Shown: one piece after another, positions 5,412 to 5,724 of the stretch
How the letters are laid out: every line of letters begins with the position of its first letter
How positions within the stretch are numbered: the stretch's first letter is position 1
Origin: Oscillospiraceae bacterium
GTDB taxonomy: Bacteria; Bacillota; Clostridia; Oscillospirales; Ruminococcaceae
DNA length: 5,724 nt
Direction of reading: 5' to 3'
NCBI GenBank assembly: GCA_017394475.1
Contig: JAFPYQ010000387.1
Span: 1-5,724, forward strand
The notes under the pieces: generated by a model
The model's input: only the letters and a program-made list of their open reading frames with translations
What the model was told of the DNA's origin: nothing
Database searches by the model: none
Position numbers and translations under genes: made by a program

Positions 5412-5509
5412 TTATCCGTTTTGTTTTGCTTGTTTATTGATTGATTTGCTTTTATCCTGTATGTTTTTTACTGTGTGATTATCCACTTGATTTGTCCTTT
5501 CGTAGGTAG
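5412..5509 (+). repeat. 98-bp direct repeat, left copy
   Basis: Bases 5412-5509 match 5627-5724 over 98 positions with four substitutions, at an offset of 215 bp. Both copies begin with TTATCCG and end with CCTTTCGTAGGTAG. The first and only other related stretch (5286-5380) is much more diverged, so this pair was duplicated or homogenised recently. Confidence 0.9.
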
Positions 5510-5626
5510 CCTTACTCTTTTACCCGTTTCATCGTGCGCGGGAGTAAAGGGGGGAACCACAAGGGAGGGGGGGAAAACTAAAATCCGTCCAGAAATCCCG
5601 CCCACCGTCCCTTTGGATTTTCTTTC
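5510..5626. other. G-rich interruption of the repeat array
   Basis: This segment has a composition unlike the T-rich monomers around it. It holds an imperfect hairpin (CTTTTACCCG at 5517-5526 with CGGG and TAAAGG at 5539-5550, two bases bulged). It also has plus-strand G-tracts at 5540-5542, 5549-5554, 5563-5565 and 5567-5573, and the second copy of CCCACCGTCCC at 5601. No gene is seen. Confidence 0.6.
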
Positions 5627-5724
5627 TTATCCGCTTTATTTTGCTTGTATATTGATTGATTTGCTTTTATCCTGTATGTTTTTTACTTTGTGATTATCCA
5701 CTTGATTTGTCCTTTCGTAGGTAG
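5627..5724 (+). repeat. 98-bp direct repeat, right copy (reaches the window edge)
   Basis: This is the partner of 5412-5509, differing at four positions. It reaches the last base of the window, so the true repeat may be longer than 98 bp. Its left flank (CTTTGGATTTTCTTTC) differs from that of the left copy, marking the left boundary near 5627. Confidence 0.9.

Larger units (their letters stand above)
5256..5724. repeat. Degenerate tandem repeat array (TTATCC-type monomers of about 62-67 bp)
   Basis: The word TTATCC recurs in one orientation at 5286, 5350, 5412, 5452, 5479, 5627, 5667 and 5694, with a variant TTATTC at 5324. Main monomers begin at 5286, 5350, 5412 and 5479 (steps 64, 62 and 67) and again at 5627 and 5694 (step 67). 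A typical monomer has TTATCCRCTTGATTTTG, a T-rich middle with TTGATAG or TTGATTGA, ATTTGCTTTTATCCTGTA, and TTTTTTACTTTGTGAT. A GC-rich head, CCCACCGTCCC, precedes the array at 5256 and recurs at 5601. The array is non-coding on both strands and continues past the right edge. I do not recognise it as a named element. Confidence 0.8.

Noticed and set aside
5475..5693. A 72-codon plus-strand frame in the repeat region
   Set aside because: It reads through the repeat copies and the G-rich insert, has no ribosome site, and its product reflects T-rich repeat sequence.
5256..5724. CRISPR array
   Set aside because: Monomers of about 65 bp vary in sequence and spacing, there are no unique spacers of constant length, and no cas gene is present.
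5256..5724. Chromosomal replication origin
   Set aside because: The TTATCC words are imperfect DnaA boxes and neither dnaA nor dnaN nor another replication gene is near. Only a titration role is kept as a weak hypothesis.

Overview
The window looks like chromosomal DNA of a Gram-positive Clostridia member, most likely a Ruminococcus-type Oscillospirales bacterium. The reasons are a mraZ-rsmH-ftsL start of the division and cell-wall (dcw) cluster, near-consensus sigma-A promoters that all have 17-bp spacers, strong purine-rich Shine-Dalgarno sites, and the style of the MraZ, FtsL and HTH/desulfoferrodoxin proteins. The genus is a judgement from memory of protein style, not a database result.

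Layout. Positions 1-664 (minus strand) hold the 5' part of a multi-pass membrane protein of unknown function. The gene runs off the left edge and has its own promoter at 750-778. A 489-bp divergent intergenic region (665-1153) carries that promoter, a candidate operator over its start site, the mraZ promoter (975-1003), three MraZ-type boxes on a 10-bp grid (1011-1050) and a 21-bp inverted repeat (1050-1070). Then come mraZ (1154-1579), rsmH (1582-2553, translationally coupled) and an ftsL/divIC-like gene (2714-3187) with its own promoter. A strong terminator at 3201-3227 closes the cluster after ftsL, so no ftsI, murE or mraY follows.

Right of the terminator a perfect AGGAGG site precedes a reading frame of only 12 codons, which looks like a broken gene start. 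An AT-rich stretch of about 440 bp follows, carrying a strong extended -10 promoter, a leader with competing hairpins and a 64-residue two-helix membrane protein (3519-3713). A Cof-type HAD phosphatase (3750-4505) probably shares this transcript. It converges on a minus-strand regulator (4548-5150) across a shared hairpin terminator. The regulator joins an XRE helix-turn-helix to a desulfoferrodoxin/superoxide-reductase-like domain that keeps the Cys4 metal site but has lost two of the five catalytic-iron ligands. Its promoter is a perfect TTGACA-17-TATAAT, with an inverted repeat abutting the -35 box.

Positions 5256-5724 are non-coding: a degenerate tandem array with a TTATCC-containing monomer of about 62-67 bp, including a 98-bp direct repeat with four mismatches, interrupted by a G-rich segment. 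The array continues past the right edge.

The core module is housekeeping: MraZ autoregulation, 16S rRNA methylation and divisome assembly. The most unusual elements are the regulator with a remodelled superoxide-reductase domain, the repeat array with DnaA-box-like words, and the apparent breakpoint after ftsL. I do not see a clear new multi-gene system.
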